64,000 nt of DNA from Microbacteriaceae bacterium (GCA_004297935.1 SCRE01000005.1:1-64000), one strand, 5' to 3'. Shown: positions 39,673 through 49,704, counted from the stretch's first letter. Notes: generated by a model not told the origin, from the letters alone. Numbers and translations: made by a program.

Positions 39673-41232
39673 CTAGTGCTGCGCGGCGAAGGATTCCGCC
39701 ACGGCCAGGACTGCGGCGTGTACCGGCCCCGTCGTGATCGACGGGAAGACGGAGGCGTCGACCACGGAGAGGTTGTCGAGGCCGCGGAAGCGTAGCGACG
39801 GGTCGACCACGGAGTCATCATCGGCGCCCATCCGGCAGGTGCCGACCGGATGGTGGTGGGTGATCGCGGCGCGGGCGATGAAGGCGTCGAGGGCCGCCGG
39901 ATCGGAAGCTGCTGTGCCGGAGATCGACGGGCCGGGGAGCAGCTCCTCTGCGCGCCACTCGGCCATCGCCTCGGAGTGGCCGACGAGGCGGGCGAACTCG
40001 AGAGCGCGTCGGAAAAGGGTGCGGTCGTGCTCGGTCAACAGATATGCGGGGTCGATGATGGGGGCATCGTCGACATCCGGGCCGGTGATGCGCAGGGCGC
40101 CGCGGCTCGTCGGGTGAGTGACGCCGAACAGCAGGGTGTAACCGCCGTCCTCACCCAGGTCTGCAGCCGCTGAGGCGTACCGTTCCGAGACGCTCGGTGC
40201 GACCACGCAGCCGACCACCACCTCCGGTATCCCCGACGCCCCGGGCCCGTCTTCCGCGAGATACGTCATCGACTCGGAGAGCTGCAGTCGCGTCGGCGGC
40301 ACCCGCCGCCGCGAGCGGTAGAGGTTGCCTGCACCGAGCAGGTGGTCATGCAGATTGCGGCCCACCTCCCGGCACTCCAGCACGACCGGGACGCCGGCGG
40401 CGGCCAGAACTTCCGGGTCGCCGATTCCGGAGCGCATGAGGAGCAGCGGATCGCTGATCGCGCCCGCCGCGAGGATGACCTCATCCGCCTCGAGGGTCTC
40501 CAGGTGCCCGGCCCGGCTCAGCTCGACGCCGCGCACCGCGCCATCCCTCACAACCAGGCGGTGCACGAGCGTGTGGTCCCGCACGTCGAGATTGGGTCGC
40601 GCGAGCACGGGAGCAGAGAGGTAGGCGTCGGCGGCGGTCACGCGCCTGCCATTCTCGATGGTCAGCGAGTTGGGTGTCGCGCCGATCATGCTGCCGTGAT
40701 TGTGGTCGTGGATGCGGGGGACGCCCAGCGACTCCCACGCCGCCAGATAGCTTCCGACCAGCGGGCTCGAGAGCCCCTCATCGGGCAGCAGTACCGGTAG
40801 CGGACCGTCGCCGCCGTGGAACTCGTCCGCGGCGCCGGAGAAGCGCTCGAGTGCACGGAAGTGCGGCAGCAGAGCATGCCACGACCAGCGTTCGTCGCCC
40901 GTGACCTCCACCCAGGCGGCGAAGTCGGAGGCGTCACCGCGCATGTGCGCCATGGCGTGCAGGTTGCTGGACCCGCCGAGCCCGCGACCGCGCGGCCATG
41001 GCATCCGGCGTCCGTCCAGGCCCGGCTGTGGCGTGGTCGTGTACGCCCAGTCGTAGTCACGGCCCTGAATGAATGGCCAGCGCTCCGGTCGGGCGACCTC
41101 CGGATCCGTGATCCGAGTCCCCGCCTCCGCTAGTGTGACGCGCCTGCCGGGATCAGCGCTGAGGCGGTTCGCCAGGACCGCGCCCGACGAACCGCCCCCG
41201 ACGATGAGGACGTCCGCACCCGACAGTGTCAC
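39673..41232 (-). CDS. GMC family FAD oxidoreductase; candidate pyridoxine 4-oxidase
   Basis: VLIVGGGSSGAVLANRLSADPGRRV; GLGGSSNLHAMAHMRGDASDFAAW; HHHPVGTCRMG; VVDASVFPSITTGPVHAAVLAVAE. GTG start at 41232. Confidence 0.82.
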   Translation of the reverse strand: MTLSGADVLIVGGGSSGAVLANRLSADPGRRVTLAEAGTRITDPEVARPERWPFIQGRDYDWAYTTTPQPGLDGRRMPWPRGRGLGGSSNLHAMAHMRGDASDFAAWVEVTGDERWSWHALLPHFRALERFSGAADEFHGGDGPLPVLLPDEGLSSPLVGSYLAAWESLGVPRIHDHNHGSMIGATPNSLTIENGRRVTAADAYLSAPVLARPNLDVRDHTLVHRLVVRDGAVRGVELSRAGHLETLEADEVILAAGAISDPLLLMRSGIGDPEVLAAAGVPVVLECREVGRNLHDHLLGAGNLYRSRRRVPPTRLQLSESMTYLAEDGPGASGIPEVVVGCVVAPSVSERYASAAADLGEDGGYTLLFGVTHPTSRGALRITGPDVDDAPIIDPAYLLTEHDRTLFRRALEFARLVGHSEAMAEWRAEELLPGPSISGTAASDPAALDAFIARAAITHHHPVGTCRMGADDDSVVDPSLRFRGLDNLSVVDASVFPSITTGPVHAAVLAVAESFAAQH

Positions 41233-41245
41233 AAACCCTCCGCGC

Positions 41246-41980
41246 TCAGTTGCGCGTATGGCCGCCATCGACCACCAGGGTCTGACCGGTGATCCAGCCT
41301 GCCTCCTCCGAGGCGAGGAAGGCGACGGCAGGGGCGATGTCCTGCGGCAGTCCTCGGCGGTCGAACGCCTGCGCAGGCACCACGTAGTCGAAGCCGCCCG
41401 CGTGTGGCCCGGACATCACGCCTTCGCTCGCGGTGAGGCCCGGCGCGACTGCGTTCACGGTGATCCCGTTCTTGCCCACCTCGCCGGCGAGCGCGCGTAC
41501 GAGTCCGATGGAGGCGCCCTTCGTCGCCACGTAGTGGGCACAGTTCGGGGTGCCTGCCACGAAGGTATTGGAGGCGATGTTGACGATACGGCCGTAGCCG
41601 GCCTTCGCCATCTCGTCGCCGACCGCGCGGATCATGAGGAAGAGGCCGTCGAGGTTCACCGCCATCACGCGACGCCACTCCTCGAAGCTGATGTCCTCCC
41701 ACGCCACGAACGGGACGATGGCTGCGTTGTTGACCAGGATGTCGATCCGCCCGAACCTCTGCATGGCTTCCGCGGTGAGCGCCGTGACCTGTTCCGGGTC
41801 GCTCACATCCACGCGGATCGCATGCCCGTCGATTTCCGTGGCGACTTTCTGCGCACCTTCCAGGTTGAGGTCTGCGACGACGACCCGGTGGCCGTGTTTC
41901 GCGAGTTCCCGGGCGATGGCCGCGCCGATGCCCTGCGCGGCTCCGGTGACGATCGCCACCCGCTGTGCTGAATCCGTCAT
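41246..41980 (-). CDS. SDR family oxidoreductase; candidate pyridoxal 4-dehydrogenase
   Basis: VTGAAQGIGAAIARELAKHG; NNAAIVPFVAWEDI; IASNTFVAGTPNCAHYVATKGA; WITGQTLVVDGGH. Confidence 0.82.
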   Translation of the reverse strand: MTDSAQRVAIVTGAAQGIGAAIARELAKHGHRVVVADLNLEGAQKVATEIDGHAIRVDVSDPEQVTALTAEAMQRFGRIDILVNNAAIVPFVAWEDISFEEWRRVMAVNLDGLFLMIRAVGDEMAKAGYGRIVNIASNTFVAGTPNCAHYVATKGASIGLVRALAGEVGKNGITVNAVAPGLTASEGVMSGPHAGGFDYVVPAQAFDRRGLPQDIAPAVAFLASEEAGWITGQTLVVDGGHTRN

Positions 41981-42025
41981 GTGGTCTGCTCCGTTCTTTC
42001 GTCGTTGACCGGGTCGGCGCCGTGC

Positions 42026-42802
42026 TTAGCTGCCGCCGTAGTACGCGGGGGCCAGTTTCCAGCTGAGAAACGGCTCCATCTCGTGCGAGGGGTATACGTC
42101 GGCGCCGCGGGTGCGCGCAAGGTACTTGAGGCGCCGGATCGACTCCAGCGAGTCGGTGGGGTCGTTGTGGAAGCCGCCCACGATCTCGTCGCTGAGGGTC
42201 CGCTCTGTGTAGGCGGCATCGCCGGCGAAGAGCATCGAGGGCTCCTTCTCGAACTCCACGAGCATCGAGTAGTGCCCCACCGTGTGGCCGGGGGTCTCGA
42301 AGAGGTGCACGCCGGGGGCTATCTCGTAGTCTCCGGAGATCGGCTGGTATTTAACGCCCTCGTGATCGAAGGAGAGGTCCGAGTAGCCGAGGCGCTCGAA
42401 GGACTCCGGCACTTTGGCGTGTCGCAGCTCCTCCTTGTGCACGAGGGTGACCGCGTTCGTCAGATACTTGTTGCCACCCACGTGGTCGAAGTGGAAGTGC
42501 GAGTTGACGACGATGTCCACGTCCTCCGGCTCGTAGCCGCAGAGCGCGAGCTGGCCGGGGATGGTCTGTTCGGGCGTCTGCTCCGGCAGCTCGAACGGCA
42601 GCACCCGGTTGGTGTGCTCCAGGTCGAAGCCGGTGTCGAAGAGGATCAGCGCGTTCGGATGCTCCACCAGCACGCTGTAGACGGGGAACCGCACCGGGGT
42701 CCCCGGGTCGATGTGCCAGAACACATCTGACTTGTCGATGACGAGGGTCCCGCCGTCGAGTAGATAAACCTTGGGGTCAGCCACGTTGCCTCCCGGCGTC
42801 AT
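42026..42802 (-). CDS. MBL-fold lactonase; candidate 4-pyridoxolactonase (AHL lactonase superfamily)
   Basis: KVYLLDGGTLV, PVRFPVYSVLVEHPNALILFDTG, NSHFHFDHVGGNKYL, FERLGYSDLSF, TPGHTVGHYSMLVEF. Confidence 0.85.
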   Translation of the reverse strand: MTPGGNVADPKVYLLDGGTLVIDKSDVFWHIDPGTPVRFPVYSVLVEHPNALILFDTGFDLEHTNRVLPFELPEQTPEQTIPGQLALCGYEPEDVDIVVNSHFHFDHVGGNKYLTNAVTLVHKEELRHAKVPESFERLGYSDLSFDHEGVKYQPISGDYEIAPGVHLFETPGHTVGHYSMLVEFEKEPSMLFAGDAAYTERTLSDEIVGGFHNDPTDSLESIRRLKYLARTRGADVYPSHEMEPFLSWKLAPAYYGGS

Positions 42803-42908
42803 TGTTTTATATGTCGTTAATTGATTGTCACATTATGAGAGCAAATGAGCAGTGTCAAGAGTCCGATGCGAGTGACGCGACCGGAATCTCGGAACCGAAC
42901 GACGGTAC

Positions 42909-43433
42909 TCAAGGAGCCGGAGTCGGAAACGGCGTGGGCGGTGGTGAGGCGAGTCTCGGCCCGTCTTCGAACCGCGGCTCTGCGGAGTAGTACGCCCAGC
43001 GGTAACACCCGGTGAGCATCGGGCTCTTGTAGAAGTCGCCGATGCAGGTCATGTCCTTGTAGCGCGCCGTCCTTCCCTCCTTGTAGTGCACACGGCAGAG
43101 GACACTGAAGACTCCGACCGGCGCCGAGCCACCAAGAAGGTGCTGCGACGGCGTCCAGCAGTCGACGCCGGTCACAGTGCCGTCGATCTCCGCGCTGCCC
43201 GCGGCGGCACGACTCAACTGTTTGCCGGCCTCGGTATCGCGCAGAGACATCGGTGCCGCAGCAGTCGGTGTCGCCGAGGAAATACTCGCGGGATGCCCGG
43301 GCTCACCCGTTCCGCCGGAGGCGCAGCCAGAGAGGATCACGGCAATTGCTGCCAACAGCACCAACGGACTCTTTGTGGATCTGCTGATGGTCGTTCCTCC
43401 TCCGTGAGTACCGACGAGCATCGCTCGGATCAC
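42909..43433 (-). CDS. Putative lipoprotein of unknown function
   Basis: Lipobox ILSGCASGG preceded by a hydrophobic segment; Cys-rich C-terminal region. Confidence 0.6.
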   Translation of the reverse strand: MIRAMLVGTHGGGTTISRSTKSPLVLLAAIAVILSGCASGGTGEPGHPASISSATPTAAAPMSLRDTEAGKQLSRAAAGSAEIDGTVTGVDCWTPSQHLLGGSAPVGVFSVLCRVHYKEGRTARYKDMTCIGDFYKSPMLTGCYRWAYYSAEPRFEDGPRLASPPPTPFPTPAP

Positions 43434-43602
43434 GGGATCGTATCATTCCAAAGCTGAGACGCAGAAGCGTTGACACCGTAGTAACAATCTCATAATATCA
43501 AACAAGTCTCGCATACTGTGAGAACAACTTGGAGTGCTCCGCCGTTCGATACGGCGGGACAGCGTAGTCCCGAGAGGTCAATCCAGAAGGGGAGTATCCG
43601 TT

Positions 43603-44688
43603 ATGAGCGACACCACGTCCTTGCATCAAGGGAGTCGCCTACTTAAGCGCATTGCCGCATTCGCCTGCATGGCGGTGCTCGTGACCGGGATGGCGGCTTG
43701 CTCGTCGCGTACCGGTGATTCCGGCTCCACAGGCTCCACCGCCGGAAAAAAAGTGGCTCACATCGCCGTCGTCACCCCGGCAACGGAGGCCGATCATGGC
43801 TGGAACCAGCAGGGCCTAGCCGCTGCTGAAGGCACGGCCAAGAATCTCGGCCTGAAGTTGATGACCGACACGAACGTCGGCTACGACAACACGCAGACGA
43901 TCCTGACCCAAGTGGCCAAGAAGGGCAACCAGTTGGTGATCGCCTGGGCAAGCGGCTTCACTACGGCCGCGGCGAGGGCCGCGACCGCAACCGGTGTCCC
44001 GATCCTCGTGGTCGACAACCCGAGCGCGGCGATCCCCGGCAAGGTCGGCGTCGTGACCTTCGAGGCACAGCAGGGCGCCTACCTGGCCGGTATTGCGGCC
44101 GCCATGACCACGAAGTCGAAGATCGTGGGTGTCGTGGTCTCGGCAGACGATATCAACTGGTTCAACATGTCGGGTGGCTTCATCCAGGGTGTCCGCAGCA
44201 TCGACCCGAGCATCAAGATCGTGATGGCCTACATCGGAGCCGCCTCCTACGACGACTCGGCGGGCGGCAAGAAGGTGGCCAACCAGGTCATTGCGGCCGG
44301 TGCCGACGTCGTATTCGGGATGGGCGACGGCTCGACCGTCGGGTACATTGCTGCGGTCGAGAGTGCACCGAATCCGGTGAAGTACATCGCGGACATCGGC
44401 GACGTCACCGACCTCTTGAAAGACCCGAACACCATGCTCACCTCGGTGCGCTGGAACATGGAGGGATCCTTCACCGCGGCGGTCAAGGCGGTTGAGGATG
44501 GCTCGTTCGGCAAGAAGCCGTTCACCCTCACCCTCGCCAACGGCGGCCTCTCGCTCCAGGACACGCCGAACCTCACGCCTGAAATCAAGACGGCAGTGGA
44601 CAAGGCTAAGAAAGGCATAATCGACGGATCGATCACGGTGAAGCCGTCGACGACCAAGGCGGCCGTCACCGCGCTGCTCAACCAATAG
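43603..44688 (+). CDS. BMP family ABC transporter substrate-binding lipoprotein (candidate B6 vitamer-binding protein)
   Basis: VTGMAACSS lipobox; HIAVVTPATEADHGWNQQGLAAAEGTAKNLGLKL; GDGSTVGYIAAVE; ATG at 43603. Confidence 0.88.
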   Translation: MSDTTSLHQGSRLLKRIAAFACMAVLVTGMAACSSRTGDSGSTGSTAGKKVAHIAVVTPATEADHGWNQQGLAAAEGTAKNLGLKLMTDTNVGYDNTQTILTQVAKKGNQLVIAWASGFTTAAARAATATGVPILVVDNPSAAIPGKVGVVTFEAQQGAYLAGIAAAMTTKSKIVGVVVSADDINWFNMSGGFIQGVRSIDPSIKIVMAYIGAASYDDSAGGKKVANQVIAAGADVVFGMGDGSTVGYIAAVESAPNPVKYIADIGDVTDLLKDPNTMLTSVRWNMEGSFTAAVKAVEDGSFGKKPFTLTLANGGLSLQDTPNLTPEIKTAVDKAKKGIIDGSITVKPSTTKAAVTALLNQ

Positions 44689-44814
44689 AAGGCACGGGAT
44701 CCCCGGTCGAAGGGCCGGAGGGTGCCCGGTGGACCGGGCCGCCGAGGAATGGGTGGCCCGGTCCACCGAACGCGGCACTGTTGACCCTGCGATCGATCAG
44801 AACGGAGAAGTTCG

Positions 44815-46419
44815 GTGACTAGCGCCGTCGATGCGGGCGTGATCTCGCTCAAGCACATCACGAAGACATTTCCCGGGGTCGTCGCGAACGATGATGTGTC
44901 GCTCGACATCATCAGCGGGCAGGTGCACTGCCTCCTTGGTGAGAACGGCGCTGGCAAGTCGACGCTCATCAGCATCCTCGCCGGCATGCAACAGCCAGAC
45001 TCCGGCACGATCGAGATCGACGGAAACCCTCTGCATCTTGGCTCCCCGAAGGCTGCGAAAAGCCAGGGTATCGGCGTGGTCTACCAGCATTCGACTCTCG
45101 TTCCGACTTTGTCAATCATCGAGAACCTGATGTTGGGGGAATCCGGGTTCCTGCTCAACGAGAAACGCGCGATCGCCCGCCTCGAGGAGCTCTCGGACTT
45201 GCTCGGAGCCTCGATCGAGCCTTATTCCCGCACCAGTGAGCTCGGTCTCGGCCAGCAACAGCAGGTGGAGATCGCGAAGGCGATGTGGACTGGTTCTCGG
45301 CTCCTCATCCTCGATGAACCGACCTCGATGCTGACACCGCGGGCCATCGAGGCTCTGGCTGAGAACGTCGCGCGGTTGAAGGACCGCGGGCTGGCTGTGG
45401 TGTTCATCACCCATAAGCTCCGCGAGGCCTACGCGATGGGTGACTGCATCACCGTCCTGCGCTCCGGGAAGAACGTGCTTCACCTCTCTCCGGAGGACAT
45501 GGCCGGACAATCGGAGAGTCAAGTCCAAGACACGGTGTTGAGGGCGATGTTCGGGGGGGACCTCGCCGCAGCGGGAGGCAAAGGAGCCGCATCCGACCTG
45601 GCTGGTGCGAACGAGCGCACCCGCGAAAGCGTGGCCGTCGACAACCGGAGCATGCCTATCAGGCTGCAGTTGGACGGGATCTCGACCGTGGGCAAGACGA
45701 TGGATGTCGTCGTGACAGACGTGACGCTCTCGATCCACGAGGGAGAGATTCTCGGCATAGCCGGCATCGATGGTCACGGGCAGACCGGGCTCGCCGAGGT
45801 CGTCGCGGGTCAGCGGCCGGCCAGTGCGGGCAGCGTGTTGCTCGACGGTGCTGACGTGACCAAAAAGGGCGTCCGGGACAGGCAGGCTCTCGGCTTGCGG
45901 TATGCCTCCGACGATCGCCTTCACGAGGGCACGGTGGCAGGACTCAGTGTGGCCGTGAACCTCATGCTCAAACGCATCGGTGAGGCGCCATTCTGGCGCT
46001 GGGGGTACACGAACAGGGTTGCCATCGACGCTGAGGCTCGGCAGCTTGTCGACGAATACGAGGTGCGAACACCAAGCCTGACCACGCGCGTCGGTGCGCT
46101 GTCAGGTGGCAACATCCAGAAGGTCGTTCTCGCCCGCGAGCTCAAGGGGGATGCACGTGTCCTCGTGGTCAACAAACCCACCTACGGCTTGGACCTCAAG
46201 ACCGTCCAGTTGGTGCACGAGCTTGTGACCGATTTCGCTGAGCGGGGAGGCTCCGTGCTGCTTCTATCGAACGAGCTCGACGAGCTGATCGTGCTGGCGC
46301 ATCGCATCGGCGTCATCTCCCACGGTCGCATCCTGGGGACCGTGGAGAACAGGGACGCAGATACGGCGGCGAAAGTCGGGCAATTGATGATCGGTGGTGG
46401 TGACCGTGGCGGCGAATGA
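44815..46419 (+). CDS. Nucleoside/sugar-type ABC transporter ATP-binding protein (two ATPase domains)
   Basis: GENGAGKSTLISILAGMQQPDSGTI; LGLGQQQQVEIAKAMWTGSRLLILDEPTSMLTP; second domain LSGGNIQKVVLARELKGDARVLVVNKPTYGLD. Confidence 0.92.
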   Translation: MTSAVDAGVISLKHITKTFPGVVANDDVSLDIISGQVHCLLGENGAGKSTLISILAGMQQPDSGTIEIDGNPLHLGSPKAAKSQGIGVVYQHSTLVPTLSIIENLMLGESGFLLNEKRAIARLEELSDLLGASIEPYSRTSELGLGQQQQVEIAKAMWTGSRLLILDEPTSMLTPRAIEALAENVARLKDRGLAVVFITHKLREAYAMGDCITVLRSGKNVLHLSPEDMAGQSESQVQDTVLRAMFGGDLAAAGGKGAASDLAGANERTRESVAVDNRSMPIRLQLDGISTVGKTMDVVVTDVTLSIHEGEILGIAGIDGHGQTGLAEVVAGQRPASAGSVLLDGADVTKKGVRDRQALGLRYASDDRLHEGTVAGLSVAVNLMLKRIGEAPFWRWGYTNRVAIDAEARQLVDEYEVRTPSLTTRVGALSGGNIQKVVLARELKGDARVLVVNKPTYGLDLKTVQLVHELVTDFAERGGSVLLLSNELDELIVLAHRIGVISHGRILGTVENRDADTAAKVGQLMIGGGDRGGE

Positions 46420-47524
46420 CCGATCGCGGCTGCAACGCGGCACCGGCATCGTCGTTCGTTCGGTGCTGCCAGTCGTTTTCGCGCTCATCGTCGGGGCGAT
46501 CATCCTCTGGGCGCTGGGCAAGAATCCGTTGACTTTCTACGGCGACATCGTGGAGAACGGGCTCGCCGACGGCAACTGGCAGAGCAGCATGGTGCTCATG
46601 TCGCCGCTCTTGATCATCGGCATCGCGCTCATCGTCGTGTTCCGGGGCCAGCTCTGGAACCTGGGATACGACGGCCAATATCTTCTCGGCGCGGTTTTCG
46701 CTGCTGGATTCGGGCCGGCCCTGACCCAGCAGCTGCCGCTCTTCCTCGCCTACATCGTGCTCAGCGTGGGTGCGATCGCCGTCGGTGCGATCTGGACGCT
46801 CATTCCCGCCTGGCTGAAGGCGCGTTACGGAACGAACGAGATCATCACGACCCTGGTGATGTCGACGATCGGCATCGGCATCGCGAACATGCTCATCAAG
46901 GGGATGTTCCAGGACCCCAAGGTGGTGACGCCACAGACGGCGGCGGTCCCGGTCGACTCCATGCTGCCGTTCATCCCGGGAACGCAGGTGAACATCGGGT
47001 TCATCGTCGCCATCGTCGTCGCGCTGGCGTTCCATGTGATCCTGACCCGCACTTCGTTCGGCCTGCGTCTGGATGTCTTCGGTTCGAACCCCAAGGCGGC
47101 GCGGCACGTCGGAATCAATTCACGATGGATGGTCGTCGTGCTCTTCCTCATCAGCGGCGGACTGATCGGCCTGGCGGCCTCGATGGACATGCTCGGGCAG
47201 TGGGGCTATCTTCGCGCCAACTGGAACCCTTCCTACGGCAACGAGATCCTGCCGTTCGTCTTCTTGGCTCGGCTCAGCCCGCTAGCCTCGATTCCGTTCA
47301 TCGCTTTCTACTCCGTGTTCGCCACCGGCGCGACGATTGCATCACAGCAAGCCGGCCTGTCGGTGGACTTCCTGATGGTCATCGTCGCGCTTGTCCTGGT
47401 CTTCATGACGATCACCGAGTACGTAGGAACCAAGCGTGACCTCGGCCAGAGCTATCTGCCGGACGAGTTGAAGGACGCCATTCGGAAACCGTTCGCCTCA
47501 TTCGCAGAAAGGGGCGCGTCGTGA
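46394..47524 (+). CDS. ABC transporter permease (nucleoside-type)
   Basis: BPD_transp_2-type multi-TM protein; FRGQLWNLGYDGQYLLGAVFAAGF; SNPKAARHVGIN. Confidence 0.9.
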   Translation: MVVTVAANDRSRLQRGTGIVVRSVLPVVFALIVGAIILWALGKNPLTFYGDIVENGLADGNWQSSMVLMSPLLIIGIALIVVFRGQLWNLGYDGQYLLGAVFAAGFGPALTQQLPLFLAYIVLSVGAIAVGAIWTLIPAWLKARYGTNEIITTLVMSTIGIGIANMLIKGMFQDPKVVTPQTAAVPVDSMLPFIPGTQVNIGFIVAIVVALAFHVILTRTSFGLRLDVFGSNPKAARHVGINSRWMVVVLFLISGGLIGLAASMDMLGQWGYLRANWNPSYGNEILPFVFLARLSPLASIPFIAFYSVFATGATIASQQAGLSVDFLMVIVALVLVFMTITEYVGTKRDLGQSYLPDELKDAIRKPFASFAERGAS

Positions 47525-48456
47525 GTGATCTGCTGACCCCGGCGTTCCTCGCCACGTTCGTCATCGGCTGCATCATGGGGGCGATGCCGCTGATGATCGC
47601 GGCCGTCGGTGAGACCATCGGGGAGGCGGCCGGGGTGCTGAACCTCGGTATCGAGGGCATGATGCTGGTCGGCGCCTACGTCGGATATGTCGTCGCGCTC
47701 GGTACGCATTCGCTCTGGGCGGGCATGTTGGGTGGTGCCATCGCCGGCGCCGTCTTCTCCCTCGTGATGCTGGTACTCAACGTCTGGTTGGGGCTCAACC
47801 AGATCGTTCTCGGCATTGCTATCACGCTCGCCGGCACCGGGATCACGAGCGTTCTCTACTACGAGCTGTACGGCACCAAGACGCCGCGAGTAGCAGATGC
47901 CTTCGATTGGCAGATTCCAGGTCTGTCGAAGATTCCCGTCGTCGGACCCTCGATCTTCAGCCAGTCACCTATCTTCTGGGTCTGCATCGTGCTTGTCGTC
48001 ATCGTCGCATGGGCGTTGAAGAAGACCAATTGGAGTCTCAGCATCCGGGCCGCCGGACAGATGCCGTCATCGCTTGACGCGGCGGGTGGCAGCGTGATGC
48101 GTACTCGGTCACAGGCCGTATTGATCGGTGGAACCTTTGCGGGATTGGGTGGCGCCTACCTTTCGCTGATCGCGACAGGAGCGTTCACCCCGGTGATCAC
48201 GAACGGCATCGGGTTCGTCGCGATCATCGTGACGATGGTGACGAACGGGAGGATCATCTGGGTAGCGGCGATGTCGCTCCTCTTCGGCCTCTCTGTATCT
48301 GTGGGGACGGTTCTGCAGTTGACCAGTCTCAACATCCCCACGGACATCATCGGGATGCTGCCCTATGTCGTGGTGATGGTCGTCCTGATGATCTTCGCCC
48401 GGAGCGTTTACATCTCGCCGGCGCTGGCCGCGCCCTACACGAGAGGCGCGCGCTAG
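47521..48456 (+). CDS. ABC transporter permease (nucleoside-type, second)
   Basis: VGETIGEAAGVLNLGIEGMMLVGAYVGYVVA typical of NupC/RbsC-like permeases. Confidence 0.9.
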   Translation: MSDLLTPAFLATFVIGCIMGAMPLMIAAVGETIGEAAGVLNLGIEGMMLVGAYVGYVVALGTHSLWAGMLGGAIAGAVFSLVMLVLNVWLGLNQIVLGIAITLAGTGITSVLYYELYGTKTPRVADAFDWQIPGLSKIPVVGPSIFSQSPIFWVCIVLVVIVAWALKKTNWSLSIRAAGQMPSSLDAAGGSVMRTRSQAVLIGGTFAGLGGAYLSLIATGAFTPVITNGIGFVAIIVTMVTNGRIIWVAAMSLLFGLSVSVGTVLQLTSLNIPTDIIGMLPYVVVMVVLMIFARSVYISPALAAPYTRGAR

Positions 48457-48493
48457 GCAGCGCGCACCGCAACCCGACAGAAGGGAACATCCA

Positions 48494-49651
48494 ATGACTC
48501 AGCCCGACTTCACGCTCTCCGCGGGGCCGACGATGGCGACGTCACGAACGCTGGCTGCGCTCGGCAGTCCCATCACCTACCACTACGATCCCGACTTCCT
48601 GGCGGCATTCCGTCGTACGCAGGAGAAGGTAGCGCAGATCTTCCGCACTGCGAATGACATCGTGCTCATGCAGGGCGAGGCCATCGTTGCGCTGGAGGGC
48701 GCCGCGCGTTCGCTCACGCGCCCGGGTATGCCAGTGCTCAACCTCGTACAGGGTGTATTCGGCAAGGGCATGGGCTATTGGCTGAAGGAGTACGGCGCTA
48801 TCCTGCACGAGATCGAGGTGGGCTACGACGACGCGGTCTCGCCTGAGTCGGTAGATGCCTACTTGACGGAGCATCCGGAGATCGAATTGCTCACCGTCGT
48901 TGCTTCCGAGACTCCCTCGGGGACGATTTCGGATATGTCCGCGATCGGGCCGATCGCGAAGCGTCACGGCGTGCTCACCCTGGTGGACACCGTGTCCGGG
49001 GTGGGCGGTATGGAATTTGAGACGGACTCCTGGGATCTCGACGTGTGTGTGGCTGGAGCCCAGAAGTGCTTGGGAGGGCCTCCCGGAGTCGCCCTAGTGA
49101 GTGTGAGCACGGCCGCTTGGGAGTCTATCCTCAGCAACCCGGCCGCTCCGCGCGCCTCGTACCTCTCGCTCATCGACTGGAAGGAGAAGTGGCTGGAGGG
49201 CGGTGCCTTCCCGTACACGCCCTCCGTTTCGGACATGCACGGCCTCGAGTCGGTGTGCGACCAGCTCCTGGAAGAGGGGCTTGAGAACTCCATAGCGCGG
49301 CACGACGCCTCGGCACGGGTGACGCGGGCCGGAGTCCTTGCAATGGGGCTCCAGCTGTGGCCGGTCTCCGAATCGATCGCAGCGAATTGTGTCACCTCGG
49401 TGCGGTTGCCGGAGGAAGTGGATCATCTGGAATTGCGCACGCATATCCGCTCCCGGTATGGCGTAATGCTCTCGAGCGGCCAAGGAGCCGGTAACTTGAT
49501 GAGAATCGCGCACATGGGTCCCACCGCTCAGGGGATGTACCCTATCGTCGGACTATCCGCACTCGGTCGTGGACTCGCAGACTTCAAACAGCCTGTCGAT
49601 ATCGGTGCCGGTGTCGCGGCGGCCCTTGAGGTTCTGAGTTCGCAGAAATGA
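48494..49651 (+). CDS. Class V aminotransferase; candidate pyridoxamine-pyruvate aminotransferase
   Basis: LTVVASETPSGTISDMSAIG; GAQKCLGGPPGVALVSVS; FPYTPSVSDMHGLE; RIAHMGPTAQGMYPIVGLSALG. Confidence 0.85.
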   Translation: MTQPDFTLSAGPTMATSRTLAALGSPITYHYDPDFLAAFRRTQEKVAQIFRTANDIVLMQGEAIVALEGAARSLTRPGMPVLNLVQGVFGKGMGYWLKEYGAILHEIEVGYDDAVSPESVDAYLTEHPEIELLTVVASETPSGTISDMSAIGPIAKRHGVLTLVDTVSGVGGMEFETDSWDLDVCVAGAQKCLGGPPGVALVSVSTAAWESILSNPAAPRASYLSLIDWKEKWLEGGAFPYTPSVSDMHGLESVCDQLLEEGLENSIARHDASARVTRAGVLAMGLQLWPVSESIAANCVTSVRLPEEVDHLELRTHIRSRYGVMLSSGQGAGNLMRIAHMGPTAQGMYPIVGLSALGRGLADFKQPVDIGAGVAAALEVLSSQK

Positions 49652-49704
49652 GGTGTGCCGTGACCGCAACAGGCTGGCGAGCACCCACGAGGAAGGGATG
49701 AGCA

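Noticed and set aside
42026-42802. Annotation as quorum-quenching AHL lactonase
   Set aside because: Superfamily fits, but motifs and the surrounding B6 genes favour 4-pyridoxolactonase.
48494-49651. Annotation as alanine-glyoxylate or serine-glyoxylate aminotransferase
   Set aside because: Same fold family, but motif resemblance and context favour pyridoxamine-pyruvate aminotransferase.
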